Source of the DNA: Paracraurococcus lichenis
Lineage (GTDB): Bacteria > Pseudomonadota > Alphaproteobacteria > Acetobacterales > Acetobacteraceae
Length of the DNA: 63,408 bases
NCBI RefSeq assembly: GCF_030657435.1
Contig: NZ_JAUTWS010000036.1
Coordinates: 1-63,408, forward strand
Direction of reading: 5' to 3'
Shown in pieces: positions 7,644 through 16,465 of the stretch (positions within the stretch are counted from its first letter, which is position 1; every line of letters starts with the position of its first letter). The notes under the pieces were generated by a model. It was not told the DNA's origin. It ran no database searches and saw only the letters and a program-made list of their open reading frames with translations. The translations under genes were made by a program, and so were the position numbers.

Positions 7644-9203
7644 CTAGAACAGCACCACGGCCAGCAGGGTGGACAGGATCAGCCCCGCGCAGACCGGCAG
7701 GAACAGGGTGCGCGCGAGGTCGAGCACCGGCACGCGGGCGAAGCCGGCGACGGCGATCAGGGAGGACCAGGCGATCAGCGTGCCGCCGCCGGTCCAGACG
7801 GCGCCCATTTGGCCGACCGCGGCCAGCGTGGTCGGGTGGATGCCGGCGACGGGGCCGAGCGCGCCGGACAGCGCCCCGGTCAGCGGCAGGCCGGCGAAGC
7901 CCGACCCGTCGATGCCGGTGATCATGCCGACCAGCAGCACCGCGAAGGCGACGACCGTCGGGTTCTGCGGGATCAGGTGGTCGAAGGCGCGGATGACCTC
8001 GAACAGCAGGTCCGGCGCCGCGGCGCCCTTGGCAAGGCCGAGGATCGCGCCGGAGAACTCGCCCGCGCCGAGGAAGAAGAAGCCCGCGATCGGCAGCACC
8101 GTGCCCATGGCGCGGAAGGAGAAGACGAGGCCGTCGATGATGTGGTCGGCCGCGGTATGCATCGCCCGGGCGCCATCGGCGGCGAAGGTCGCCGCTAGCA
8201 TCATCAGCGCCGCCGTGCCGCCCACCAGCGCCGCGGCGTCGCCGCCCTTCAGCTCGGGGAGGCCGGGGATGACCTTCGGCGCCAGCATGAACAGGATCAG
8301 CAGGCCGAACACCACGGGCGTGGCGATGGCCATGATGTTGCGCCAGCGCGGCCTGGCCTCGGCCGCCGCAGCCAGCGTCCCGCCGCCCGCGAGCGCCGGC
8401 TGGCCAGAGGCCGCATCGACGCCTTCCGCCGCCTGCAGCGCCATGACCGACTTGTCGAAGGAGCCGATATTGGGCGCCACCTGCTCGCGCTGCTCCGCCA
8501 GGCTCTCGGCCATGCTCGCGCCGGCCTGCCAGCGGTCCAGGTGCCGCTGCGACGGCGCGGCGATGCGGCCGCGGATGGCGAGATAGCCGAGGCCGAGCGC
8601 GACCGCGCCCGTCACCAGGGAGAGGACCAGCGCCTTGTCGGCGACCATCCCCGCGGCCTCCGGCAGCCCGGCGGCGCGGGCGCTGATGCCCGGCGCGACG
8701 CGGATCACGTAGTCGGAGGAGAGCGCCATGCCCTGGCCCGCCACCGCGATGGCAATCGCCGCCCCCACCGGCGGCAGGCCGGCGACGATGGCCGCCGGCA
8801 GCAGCGTGGCGGCCACCAGCGGCACCGCCGGCGTCGGCCAGAAGAAGAGCGAGATCAGGTAGGTGATGCCGGCAACGGTCGCGAAGGCGACATGGCCGTT
8901 GGTCATGACGCGGCGGAAGGGCTGCACCATCTGCTGGTCGGCGCCCAGCGCCCGCAGCGCGTTGAGCAGCGAGGTCATCAGCGCGATGACCAGGAAGATG
9001 CTGAACAGTTCCTTCGCCGCGACGAGGGAGCCGTTGAAGACCGAGATCGTCGCGCCGATCAGGCTGCCCGTATAGGTCGCCGCGACGGCAAAGGTGGCGA
9101 TGATGGCGGGCACGACGACATTCGCCCGCAGCGCCATGGACAGCACGATGGCCGCGACGCCCAGCAGGTAGACGGCGTGGGTGGCGGTGAGCGGGACATC
9201 CAT
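7644..9203 (-). CDS. multi-span permease, ion-transporter (GntP/citrate-type) superfamily
   Basis: A 519-residue inner-membrane protein with about 12-14 hydrophobic segments, and a soluble loop around residues 215-275. Conserved-looking re-entrant motifs GTIDGSGFAG-like (GIDGSGFAGLPLTG) and GAVWTGGGTLIAW near the C-terminus resemble those of organic-acid transporters of the ion-transporter superfamily (GntP, DcuC, citrate types). The ATG at 9203 was chosen because translation further upstream runs through the regulatory gap. It is the first gene of the operon and so probably imports the substrate of the diiron oxidase. A carboxylate substrate is a guess from the family. Confidence 0.8.
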   Translation of the reverse strand: MDVPLTATHAVYLLGVAAIVLSMALRANVVVPAIIATFAVAATYTGSLIGATISVFNGSLVAAKELFSIFLVIALMTSLLNALRALGADQQMVQPFRRVMTNGHVAFATVAGITYLISLFFWPTPAVPLVAATLLPAAIVAGLPPVGAAIAIAVAGQGMALSSDYVIRVAPGISARAAGLPEAAGMVADKALVLSLVTGAVALGLGYLAIRGRIAAPSQRHLDRWQAGASMAESLAEQREQVAPNIGSFDKSVMALQAAEGVDAASGQPALAGGGTLAAAAEARPRWRNIMAIATPVVFGLLILFMLAPKVIPGLPELKGGDAAALVGGTAALMMLAATFAADGARAMHTAADHIIDGLVFSFRAMGTVLPIAGFFFLGAGEFSGAILGLAKGAAAPDLLFEVIRAFDHLIPQNPTVVAFAVLLVGMITGIDGSGFAGLPLTGALSGALGPVAGIHPTTLAAVGQMGAVWTGGGTLIAWSSLIAVAGFARVPVLDLARTLFLPVCAGLILSTLLAVVLF

Positions 9204-9279
9204 GCGGTCGGCACCCCATGTCCTGGCCGCCCTGCACCGGCGCCCTGGCGGTCCGCCCCGGCGGCGGATGCTGGATCGT

Positions 9280-9287
9280 CGTATACG
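9280..9287. promoter_or_regulatory. candidate GntR operator 1 (CGTATACG)
   Basis: CGTATACG at 9280-9287 is an 8-bp palindrome in the gap between the permease and the gntR gene. The same core recurs at 9437-9448. FCD-type GntR regulators typically bind short palindromes with a GTATAC-like centre, so this is a likely operator close to the permease start. Confidence 0.5.
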
Positions 9288-9436
9288 GGAGGTTTCCCTG
9301 TCAACAGTCTGCTGCGGGTCTGGAAGGTCCAAACACGCAAAAACTGCATGGTTCATGGCGGAATTTGCCCGCGCTGCGGGCAGGACCAAGCATATTGCGC
9401 CGCACAATGGCAGATGTCGCCTAATTTGTGGAGTTT

Positions 9437-9448
9437 GCCGTATACGGC
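9437..9448. promoter_or_regulatory. candidate GntR operator 2 (GCCGTATACGGC)
   Basis: GCCGTATACGGC is a perfect 12-bp palindrome lying 55 bases before the gntR start. It shares the CGTATACG core with 9280-9287. The surrounding 9300-9440 stretch is AT-richer than the genes and probably holds both divergent promoters. Autoregulation plus control of the oxidase operon is the likely use. Confidence 0.55.
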
Positions 9449-9502
9449 GCTGGCCGATCCGAGGCATAATGGTGGCCCCGCGCAGGACCCGACCCGAACC
9501 GG

Positions 9503-10192
9503 ATGAGCCGACCGCAACCCTTGCCCCGCCCGGCGGAGGCCGAACCGCCGCCCCGCCTGCCGCTCAGCCAGCAGGCGCTGCAGCGGCTGCGGGAGGACAT
9601 CCTCGCCGGCCGCCTCGCCCCCGGCGAACGCCTGGTGGAGGAGCGCCTTTCGGTCGAGCTCGGCATGTCCCGCGTGCCGATCCGCGAGGCCATCAAGCAA
9701 CTGGTCGTCGAGGGGCTGGCCGTGCCGGCGGAGAACGCCCCGGGCGGCCGCGGTGTGCAGGTCGCCGCGCTGTCGCAGGACCTGGCGGCGGAGCTGATCG
9801 AGGTGCGCGCGGTGCTCGAGGGGCTGAACGCCCGCCTCGCCGCCCGCAACCCCGCGCCCTTCAAGGTCCCCCGTATCGAGGCGCTGCTGGCCCACGGCGC
9901 CGCGCTCTCCTCCGGGGCGGCGCCGGAGGATCTGGCGGCGCTGAATGCCGACTACCACGCGCTGCTGGCCGAGGCCGGCGCCAACCGCGTGCTGCAGGAG
10001 CTGATGCGCCCGCTGCGCGAGCGGACCGAGCTGGTCTTCCGCCGCAACAGCCCCGAGCGCGCCGGGCCCGACTGGCAGGAGCACGCGCTGATCCTGCAGG
10101 CCGTGGCGGAAGGCGACGAGGAACTGGCCGCACTGCTCGCCGCCCGCCACGTCCGCCGCGCGGCACGCGCGCCGAAAGCCTCGGGCGGCTGA
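9503..10192 (+). CDS. GntR-family regulator with FCD domain
   Basis: A 229-residue transcription factor. Residues 20-90 form the GntR winged helix (LRLREDILAGRLAPGERLVEE-type start and SRVPIREAIKQLVVEGL recognition helix). Residues 95-220 form a FadR/FCD effector domain with the usual metal-ligand pattern: Asp and His in NADYH, His in QEHAL and His in ARHV. Members bind an organic acid through the metal and then leave DNA. It is divergent from the permease-oxidase operon and most likely senses the transported substrate. No strong ribosome site precedes ATG 9503. Confidence 0.92.
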   Translation: MSRPQPLPRPAEAEPPPRLPLSQQALQRLREDILAGRLAPGERLVEERLSVELGMSRVPIREAIKQLVVEGLAVPAENAPGGRGVQVAALSQDLAAELIEVRAVLEGLNARLAARNPAPFKVPRIEALLAHGAALSSGAAPEDLAALNADYHALLAEAGANRVLQELMRPLRERTELVFRRNSPERAGPDWQEHALILQAVAEGDEELAALLAARHVRRAARAPKASGG

Positions 10193-10212
10193 GCGCCCGC
10201 CCGACCGGCAGA

Positions 10213-10236
10213 GCCGGCGCCAGGGAAGGCGCCGGC
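10213..10236 (+). terminator. hairpin after the gntR gene
   Basis: GCCGGCGCC at 10213-10221 pairs with GGCGCCGGC at 10228-10236 around AGGGAA. It lies 20 bases after the gntR stop. There is no T-run, as is common in GC-rich genomes, so termination is inferred. Confidence 0.5.
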
Positions 10237-10706
10237 CACCGAACCGACGCGGAGTAACTGAAGCCGATATGGTATGAGGCCGGCAGCCCGCTGGGGCGAT
10301 CCACCCCGACGAGTTCCGCCCACAGTATCGGTTGCCCGCCGGAATGGCCGGCCCGCCGGGGGATGAAACCCTTGGCAGGCTTGGCGGCGCTGGCGAAGAG
10401 GTTGACCTGGTCGCGGTGCGCCCGAGCCCGTGCATCACTTGGAACCGGGGGCTCCGCGCATGAGCGCCTCTGCCCGTCTCGGCTGATGGAGATGTGGCGA
10501 GACAGCCTCCGAGAGAATCATGTACTAAAGCTCATGTGAACCGACGTTACCCTGCCGCCGGCAATGCGGACCCGTTGTCCCGACCGGGATCTCTGCCCGA
10601 AGCTGCCGGAGGTGCGATGCCGCATGCCAGTCCCCGAGCGCGTCCCGGCCCACCCGTCCCTGCGGATGCCGCCATGGCGGGACCAGCCTGCACAGCACGG
10701 GCCCGC
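10237..10706. other. intergenic stretch without recognised gene
   Basis: I see no convincing gene between the GntR hairpin and the efflux adaptor. The adaptor frame is open from 10494, but the stretch before 10707 gives an atypical, Pro/Arg-rich peptide and probably is the promoter and leader region of the efflux operon. Confidence 0.5.
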
Positions 10707-11879
10707 ATGCACCTCGCCCGCCGTCTTGCCGTATCGGCCCTGAGCCTGGCGCTGATCTGCGCCGGCTGCGACAGCCATGAGGAGGATGCCTCCCCGATGG
10801 CGCCGCCGCAGGTGACCGTCATGCCGCCGGTGCGCCAGGAGATCACCGACTGGGACGAGTTCACCGGCCGCTTCGTCAGCACCGAGCGCATCGAGCTCCG
10901 CGCCAGGGTCAGCGGCTACCTCGACGCCATCGCCTTCGCCGACGGGCAGGTGGTGCGCCGCGGCGACATGCTCTTCCGCATCGACCCCCGCCCCTTCGAG
11001 GCCGCCGTCGCGGAAGCCGAGGCGCGCCTGGTCGGGCTGCGGTCGCAGGTCACCCTGGCGGAGCGAGAATTCGACCGGGCGAAGAACCTGTTGCAGTACC
11101 GCGCCGCCTCGGAGGCCAATCTCGAGCAGCGCAACCAGGCCCTGGAAGCGGCCCGGGCGCAGGTCGCGCAGGGCGAGGCGACGCTGCAGCGGGCCCGGCT
11201 CGACCTCGAATTCACCCGCATCCGCGCCCCCGTCACCGGCCGCATCGGCCGCCACCTGGTCAGCCCGGGCAACCTGGTCTCGGGCGGCGAGGCCAGCACC
11301 GCGACGCTTCTGGCCACCATCGTCACCATGGACCCCATCGACGTCGTCTTCGACATCGATCAGGCCGCGGCGCTGCGCTATGTCCGCCTGGCCGAGAGCG
11401 GCGGCCGCCCCTCCTCGCGCGACGCGGCGAACCCGGTGCAGCTCGCGCTCGCCGACGAGACCGCCTTCCCGCATCACGGCCGCGTCGTCTTCGTCGACAA
11501 CGAGGCGGATCCGGGCACCGGCACGATCCGCCTGCGGGCGCGCTTCGAGAATCCGCGCGACCTCTTCGTGCCGGGCATCTTCGCGCGCGTCCGCCTGGTG
11601 GCGAGCCAGCCCTACCAGGCCCTGCTGGTGCCCGATGCGGCTGTCGCGACGGACCAGTCGCGGCGCGTGCTCTACGTCCTCGGTCCCGGCGACACGCTGG
11701 AAGCCCGGCAGGTCGCGCTCGGCCCCCTGCATGGCGACATGCGGGTGATCCGGGACGGGCTGCGCGGCGACGAGGAGATCGTGGTCAATGGCCTGATGCG
11801 GGCGCGGGCCGGCCAGGCCGTCAGCCCCCGACGCCCCGTCGAGTCCGGCGGCCGGACCGTGTCGGAGGCACGGCCCTGA
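10707..11879 (+). CDS. RND efflux periplasmic adaptor (membrane fusion lipoprotein)
   Basis: An AcrA/MexA-type adaptor that bridges an inner-membrane RND pump and an outer-membrane channel. Starting at ATG 10707 gives a clean lipoprotein signal peptide: basic MHLARR, a hydrophobic core, and lipobox-like ICAGC with the Cys to be lipidated at about residue 24. Earlier in-frame ATGs at 10617 or 10674 would bury it. After it come the barrel-sandwich half (FTGRFVSTERIELRARVSGYLDAI), a coiled-coil hairpin (about 100-165), the second lipoyl half (TRIRAPVTGRIGRH) and the beta-barrel and membrane-proximal domains. The pump gene overlaps its stop. No outer-membrane factor gene is present nearby. Confidence 0.92.
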   Translation: MHLARRLAVSALSLALICAGCDSHEEDASPMAPPQVTVMPPVRQEITDWDEFTGRFVSTERIELRARVSGYLDAIAFADGQVVRRGDMLFRIDPRPFEAAVAEAEARLVGLRSQVTLAEREFDRAKNLLQYRAASEANLEQRNQALEAARAQVAQGEATLQRARLDLEFTRIRAPVTGRIGRHLVSPGNLVSGGEASTATLLATIVTMDPIDVVFDIDQAAALRYVRLAESGGRPSSRDAANPVQLALADETAFPHHGRVVFVDNEADPGTGTIRLRARFENPRDLFVPGIFARVRLVASQPYQALLVPDAAVATDQSRRVLYVLGPGDTLEARQVALGPLHGDMRVIRDGLRGDEEIVVNGLMRARAGQAVSPRRPVESGGRTVSEARP

Positions 11880-14800
11880 GCAATCTCGGCGTCCTCTCGG
11901 TCCGCCAGCCGGTCCTCGCCTGCGTCCTCTCGCTGGTGCTGCTGATCGTCGGCGGCCTGTCCATGCTGGCGCTGCCGATCTCCGAATACCCGGACGTCGT
12001 GCCGCCGACGGTCGTCGTCGCCACCAGCTATCCCGGCGCCTCCGCCCAGGTGGTCGCCGATACGGTGGCCACGCCGATCGAGCAGGAGGTGAACGGCACC
12101 GAGGGCATGCTCTACATGTCCTCCCAGTCCACCGCCGATGGGCGGATGAGCCTGACGGTGACCTTCCGCCTGGGCACCGATCCCGACCGCGCGCAGATCC
12201 TGGTGCAGGGCGCGGTCGCCGCCGCGCTGCCGCGCCTGCCGGAGGAGGTGCGGCGCTGGGGCGTGACCACCCGCAAGCTGGCGACCGACCGGCTGATGGT
12301 GATCTTCGTCACCTCGCCGGACAACAGCTACGACCAGCTCTATGTCTCGAACTTCGCCCTGCGGCAGGTGCGCGACGAGCTGCTGCGGATCGATGGCATC
12401 GGCGACATCGACATGCAGGGCGCGCGCGACTACGCCATGCGCGTCTGGCTCGACCCCGGCCGCATGGTGGCCAATGGCGTCATCGCCGAGGACGTGGTCG
12501 CCGCCATCCAGGCACAGAATGCCGAGGTCGCGGGCGGCCAGATCGCCGAGCCGCCGGTCGCCGACCAGGCCTTCCAGCCCAACCTGACCTTCCGCGGCCG
12601 CCTCGCCGATCCGGCGGAGTTCGAGCGTATCGTCATCCGCACCGGCGCCGATGGCCGGCTGCTGCGCCTGCGCGATGTCGGCCGGGTGGAGCTCGGCGCG
12701 GCCTCCTACACCACCGCGAGTACGCTGCAGGGGCGGCCTGCGGTCGCGCTCGCGGTGACGCAGCGCCCCGGCTCCAATGCGCTCGCCACGGCCGAGGAGA
12801 TCCGCGAGCGGCTGGCCGCGATCACCGAGCGCTTCCCGCCCGGGATCCGGGCGGAGATCGCCTACGATCCCACGCGCTTCGTCGCCGAGAGCGTGCGCGA
12901 GCTGGTCATGACGATCGGCGAGGCGGTGTTCCTGGTGGTCTGCGTGGTCCTGCTCTTCCTGCAGAACTGGCGCGCGGCGATGATCCCGATCCTCGCCATC
13001 CCGGTCTCGCTGATCGGCACCTTCGGCGTGATGATCGCCTTCGGCTTCACCCTGAACGTGCTGACGCTGTTCGGCCTAGTGCTGGCGGTGGGCATCGTCG
13101 TCGACGACGCCATCGTGGTGGTCGAGAACGTGGACCGCCACCTGCGCGGCGACCCGGTGGTGCAGCGCGCCGCCACGGCCACCATGCTGGAGGTCGGCGG
13201 GGCGCTGATCTCGATCGCCCTCGTGCTCTGCGCCGTCTTCGTCCCGACCGCCTTCCTCGAGGGCATCACCGGCCGCTTCTTCCGGCAATTCGCCATCACG
13301 ATAGCCGTCGCCACGGCGCTGTCCTGCTTCTGCTCGCTCACGCTCAGCCCGGCGCTCGCCACGCTCATCCTCCGCCGGCACGAGCCGCATCCGGCGCCGC
13401 GCAGGCACGGCCCGGCGCGGCTGCTGCGCTGGTTCTTCGCCCGCTTCAATCGCGGCTTCGACCGGCTGTCGCGGGCCTATGCGGCGCTGACCCGGCGCCT
13501 CGTCGGGCACATCCTGCCCATGCTAGGCCTCTATGCCCTGCTGATCCTCGGCGCCGGCTGGCTGCTGGCGGCGGCGCCGCAGGGCTTCCTGCCGGCGCAG
13601 GACCGGGGCTACGCCACCATCTCCATCACGCTGCCCGGCGGCGCCTCGCTCGCCCGCACGACGGCGGTGGTGGAGGCGGCGGCCGCGATCGCCCGCGAGG
13701 TGCCCGGCATCGCCAGCGTCTCGGCCCTGGCCGGCGTCTCAGGCGCCACCAACACCGCGGGCGGCAACCAGGGGACCGTGACGCCGGTCTTCGCGCCCTG
13801 GAGCGAGCGGCTGCCGCAGGGCCTGACCGCGCCGCGCATCCTGCGCGAGTTGCGGCGCCGGCTGGCGAGGCTGGAGGAGGCGGAGGTGCTGGTCATCCCA
13901 CCGCCGGCCGTGCCCGGGCTCGGCAGCGGCGGCGGCTTCGCCATGCGGCTGGAGGACCGCACGGGGCGCGGCACGGGGGTGCTGGCCGCGGCCGCCGAGA
14001 ACCTGGTCGGGGGGCTCGGGCAGGTGCCGGGGCTGGCCGGGGTCTACACGCCCTTCCGGGTGGATGCGCCGCTGGTCGCGGTCGACGTGGACCGCGCGCG
14101 CATCGAGATGCTCGGCGTGCCCGTCGCGCGGCTCAGCCAGAGCATCGAGACGCTGCTCGGCTCCTCCTATGTCAACGACTTCACCGCCTATGGCCGCAAC
14201 TGGCGGGTGGTGGCGCAGGCCTCGCCGGAGTTCCGCCGGCTGGCGACCGACCTCGCGCGGGTCTTCAGCCGCAACGCCGAGGGCGAGATGGTGCCGCTGG
14301 CGAATGTCATGGCGCTGCACGACGTCGTCGGGCCGCAGCGGGTGCCGCGCTACAACCTCTACCCCGCGGCCGAGGTCGCGGGCGACATCAGGCCCGGCAC
14401 CGGCTCGGCCGCCGCGCATGCGGCGATCGAGCGCATGGCACGCCGCCTGCTGCCCGACGGCATCAGCTTCGAATGGACCGACCTCTCCTTCGAGCAGACG
14501 CAGAGCGGCAATGCCGGCCTGCTGGTCTTCCCGCTCTGCGTGCTATTCGTCTACCTCGTGCTGGCGGCGCAGTACGGCTCCTGGAGCCTGCCCTTCGCCG
14601 TCATCCTCATCGTGCCGATGTGCCTGCTCACCTCCACCCTCGGCGTCCGGATGCTGGGGCAGGAGGTGAACATCCTGACCCAGATCGGCTTCGTGGTGCT
14701 GGTCGGGCTGGCCGCCAAGAATGCCATCCTCATCGTCGAATTCGCCCAGCAGCGCGAGGACGAGGGGCAGAGCGCGCTGGAGGCGGTGGTGGAGGCCTGC

Positions 14801-15043
14801 CGGCTGCGGCTGCGGGCCATCCTGATGACCTCGCTCGCCTTCATCCTGGGCGTGCTGCCGCTGGTCATCGCCAGCGGCGCGGGGGCGGAGATGCGGCGCG
14901 CCGTCGGCACCGCGGTGTTCTTCGGCATGATCGGTGTGACCGCGTTCGGGCTGCTCTTCACGCCGGTCTTCTACATCGCCATCCGCAAGCTCATGGGGCC
15001 GCGGCGCTCCGCCCTGCGGGAGCTGGTGCGGCAGGCGCGGTGA
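11876..15043 (+). CDS. RND efflux pump permease (HAE1 type)
   Basis: A pump of about 1055 residues with the typical layout: transmembrane helix 1 (VRQPVLACVLSLVLLIV), a large periplasmic porter domain, helices 2-6 with the proton-relay pair in VGIVVDDAIVVVEN, a second periplasmic domain and helices 7-12 with GLAAKNAILIVEFA. Substrates are usually drugs, solvents or dyes. The start is odd. No in-frame ATG exists before helix 1; CTG at 11876 overlaps the adaptor stop, and the first GTG, at 11936, lies inside helix 1. I give the CTG because it preserves helix 1. The gene is convergent with the TetR gene. Confidence 0.9.
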   Translation: MSNLGVLSVRQPVLACVLSLVLLIVGGLSMLALPISEYPDVVPPTVVVATSYPGASAQVVADTVATPIEQEVNGTEGMLYMSSQSTADGRMSLTVTFRLGTDPDRAQILVQGAVAAALPRLPEEVRRWGVTTRKLATDRLMVIFVTSPDNSYDQLYVSNFALRQVRDELLRIDGIGDIDMQGARDYAMRVWLDPGRMVANGVIAEDVVAAIQAQNAEVAGGQIAEPPVADQAFQPNLTFRGRLADPAEFERIVIRTGADGRLLRLRDVGRVELGAASYTTASTLQGRPAVALAVTQRPGSNALATAEEIRERLAAITERFPPGIRAEIAYDPTRFVAESVRELVMTIGEAVFLVVCVVLLFLQNWRAAMIPILAIPVSLIGTFGVMIAFGFTLNVLTLFGLVLAVGIVVDDAIVVVENVDRHLRGDPVVQRAATATMLEVGGALISIALVLCAVFVPTAFLEGITGRFFRQFAITIAVATALSCFCSLTLSPALATLILRRHEPHPAPRRHGPARLLRWFFARFNRGFDRLSRAYAALTRRLVGHILPMLGLYALLILGAGWLLAAAPQGFLPAQDRGYATISITLPGGASLARTTAVVEAAAAIAREVPGIASVSALAGVSGATNTAGGNQGTVTPVFAPWSERLPQGLTAPRILRELRRRLARLEEAEVLVIPPPAVPGLGSGGGFAMRLEDRTGRGTGVLAAAAENLVGGLGQVPGLAGVYTPFRVDAPLVAVDVDRARIEMLGVPVARLSQSIETLLGSSYVNDFTAYGRNWRVVAQASPEFRRLATDLARVFSRNAEGEMVPLANVMALHDVVGPQRVPRYNLYPAAEVAGDIRPGTGSAAAHAAIERMARRLLPDGISFEWTDLSFEQTQSGNAGLLVFPLCVLFVYLVLAAQYGSWSLPFAVILIVPMCLLTSTLGVRMLGQEVNILTQIGFVVLVGLAAKNAILIVEFAQQREDEGQSALEAVVEACRLRLRAILMTSLAFILGVLPLVIASGAGAEMRRAVGTAVFFGMIGVTAFGLLFTPVFYIAIRKLMGPRRSALRELVRQAR

Positions 15044-15101
15044 GCGACGCGGAGGCCGCGGGCGCCAGCGGCCGCGCTGCGAGCGGCACCGCCGCAAGAA
15101 C

Positions 15102-15749
15102 TCAGCGGCGCGGGCCGGCCGCGGGCGCGAATAGACCGCCCTGCGCTTCCCGCTGGTCCGCATCGGGCCGCCGGCGCAGGCCGTCCATGAAGACGTCGAG
15201 GAGCCGCAGCACGGTCTCCTGCCAGTCCGGGCGGTCCTGGGCATAGCAGAGGCCGATCACCGTCCGCAGCAGGTCCTCCGGCCCGATATCCCTGCGGATC
15301 TCGCCGGCCTCGGCGGCGCGCCGGAGCAGTGCCTCCACCGCGCGAGTCAGCCGGTCCTGCGAATAGGCCATGAGGTCCGACGACCCCTTCACGACGATGG
15401 CGAGCGCCGCCACCATGCCCTTCTTCGTCGCGACGAACTCGACGATGGCCCGCATCCAGCGCCGCAGGGCCTCTGCCGGGGATGCCTCGGTCCGCAGCGC
15501 CTCGGCCAGGTCGACGAGCTGCTCCACCTCACGCCGGTAGACCGCCTCGAACAGCGCCTCCCGGGTCGGGAAATGCCGGTAGAGCGTGCCGATCCCGACG
15601 CCGGCCTGACGCGCCACCGCCTCCAGGCTCGCCGCCTCGCCGCCCTGGCCGAAGACCAGCTTCGCCGCCGCCAGCACGCGTTCACGGTTGCGGACCGCAT
15701 CCGCGCGCGGCTTCCGGGCTCCTTTCGCCGGACAGGCCGTCACGCGCAC
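15102..15749 (-). CDS. TetR-family regulator
   Basis: A repressor of about 215 residues. The N-terminal helix-turn-helix is clear (ASLEAVARQAGVGIGTLYRHFPTREALFEAVY) and is followed by an all-helical ligand domain. The frame is open to 15863, but GTG at 15749 follows an AAGGGGCGG ribosome site and gives a normal-length protein. It is divergent from paoABC across 218 bases and convergent with the RND pump. By position it most likely controls paoABC and perhaps itself. GGAGGCCCCCTCC at 15776-15788 is a possible short palindromic operator. Confidence 0.88.
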   Translation of the reverse strand: MRVTACPAKGARKPRADAVRNRERVLAAAKLVFGQGGEAASLEAVARQAGVGIGTLYRHFPTREALFEAVYRREVEQLVDLAEALRTEASPAEALRRWMRAIVEFVATKKGMVAALAIVVKGSSDLMAYSQDRLTRAVEALLRRAAEAGEIRRDIGPEDLLRTVIGLCYAQDRPDWQETVLRLLDVFMDGLRRRPDADQREAQGGLFAPAAGPRR

Positions 15750-15967
15750 CGCCCGCCGTTCCGCCCCTTGTAAACGGAGGCCCCCTCCATATTTTGCCCT
15801 CCGTGGCGCCGGAACGGGGGTTCGCCCCGTCCCGGCGCCTCGCCCTGAACGCAGTGCCGGCACCGCGGTCCCGCGGCGCCCCGGCAGAATCCGATCCCGC
15901 GACCTGCCGGCCCGCCAGTCTATCGCGCCGGCGCACCGAACCGAACCCGCTCCCCGTGGAGGCCCGC

Positions 15968-16465
15968 ATGAGCCTGCCCATCACCCTCACCATCAACGGT
16001 GTGCAACGACGCATCGAGCTCGACGACCCGCGGGTCACGCTGCTCGACCTGCTGCGCGAGCGCCTGGACCTGCCCGGCACCAAAAAGGGCTGCGACCGCG
16101 GCCAGTGCGGCGCCTGCACCGTCCTCCTCGACGGCCGCCGGGTGAACTCCTGCCTGGCGCTCGCCATCAGCCATGACGGCGCCGAAGTCCTGACCATTGA
16201 GGGGCTGGCCGAGGGCGAGGCGCTGCACCCCGTGCAGGCCGCCTTCCTCGAGCACGACGCCCTGCAATGCGGCTTCTGCACCCCCGGCCAGATCATGAGC
16301 GCGCTCGGCCTGATCCAGGAAGGCCAGGCCGGCGACGACCCGGAGCGTGTGCGCGAGGGCATGAGCGGCAATCTCTGCCGCTGCAGTGCCTATCGCGGCA
16401 TCACCGAAGCGGTGCTCGAGGCGCAGAAGACCCTTGGCCAGTCCGGCCGGAAGGAGGCCGCATGA
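15968..16465 (+). CDS. paoA: aldehyde oxidoreductase [2Fe-2S] subunit (PaoA type)
   Basis: The iron-sulfur subunit of a xanthine-oxidase-family molybdoenzyme. The N-terminal plant-type cluster uses the Cys residues in KKGCDRGQCGACTVLLDGRRVNSC-type order (about 44-66). The C-terminal helical domain binds the second cluster with QCGFCTPGQ and NLCRCSAYRG. At 165 residues it is shorter than periplasmic E. coli PaoA and lacks a Tat leader, so this enzyme is probably cytoplasmic. The stop overlaps the paoB start (ATGA at 16462). Starts further upstream read through the TetR/pao regulatory gap. Confidence 0.92.
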   Translation: MSLPITLTINGVQRRIELDDPRVTLLDLLRERLDLPGTKKGCDRGQCGACTVLLDGRRVNSCLALAISHDGAEVLTIEGLAEGEALHPVQAAFLEHDALQCGFCTPGQIMSALGLIQEGQAGDDPERVREGMSGNLCRCSAYRGITEAVLEAQKTLGQSGRKEAA

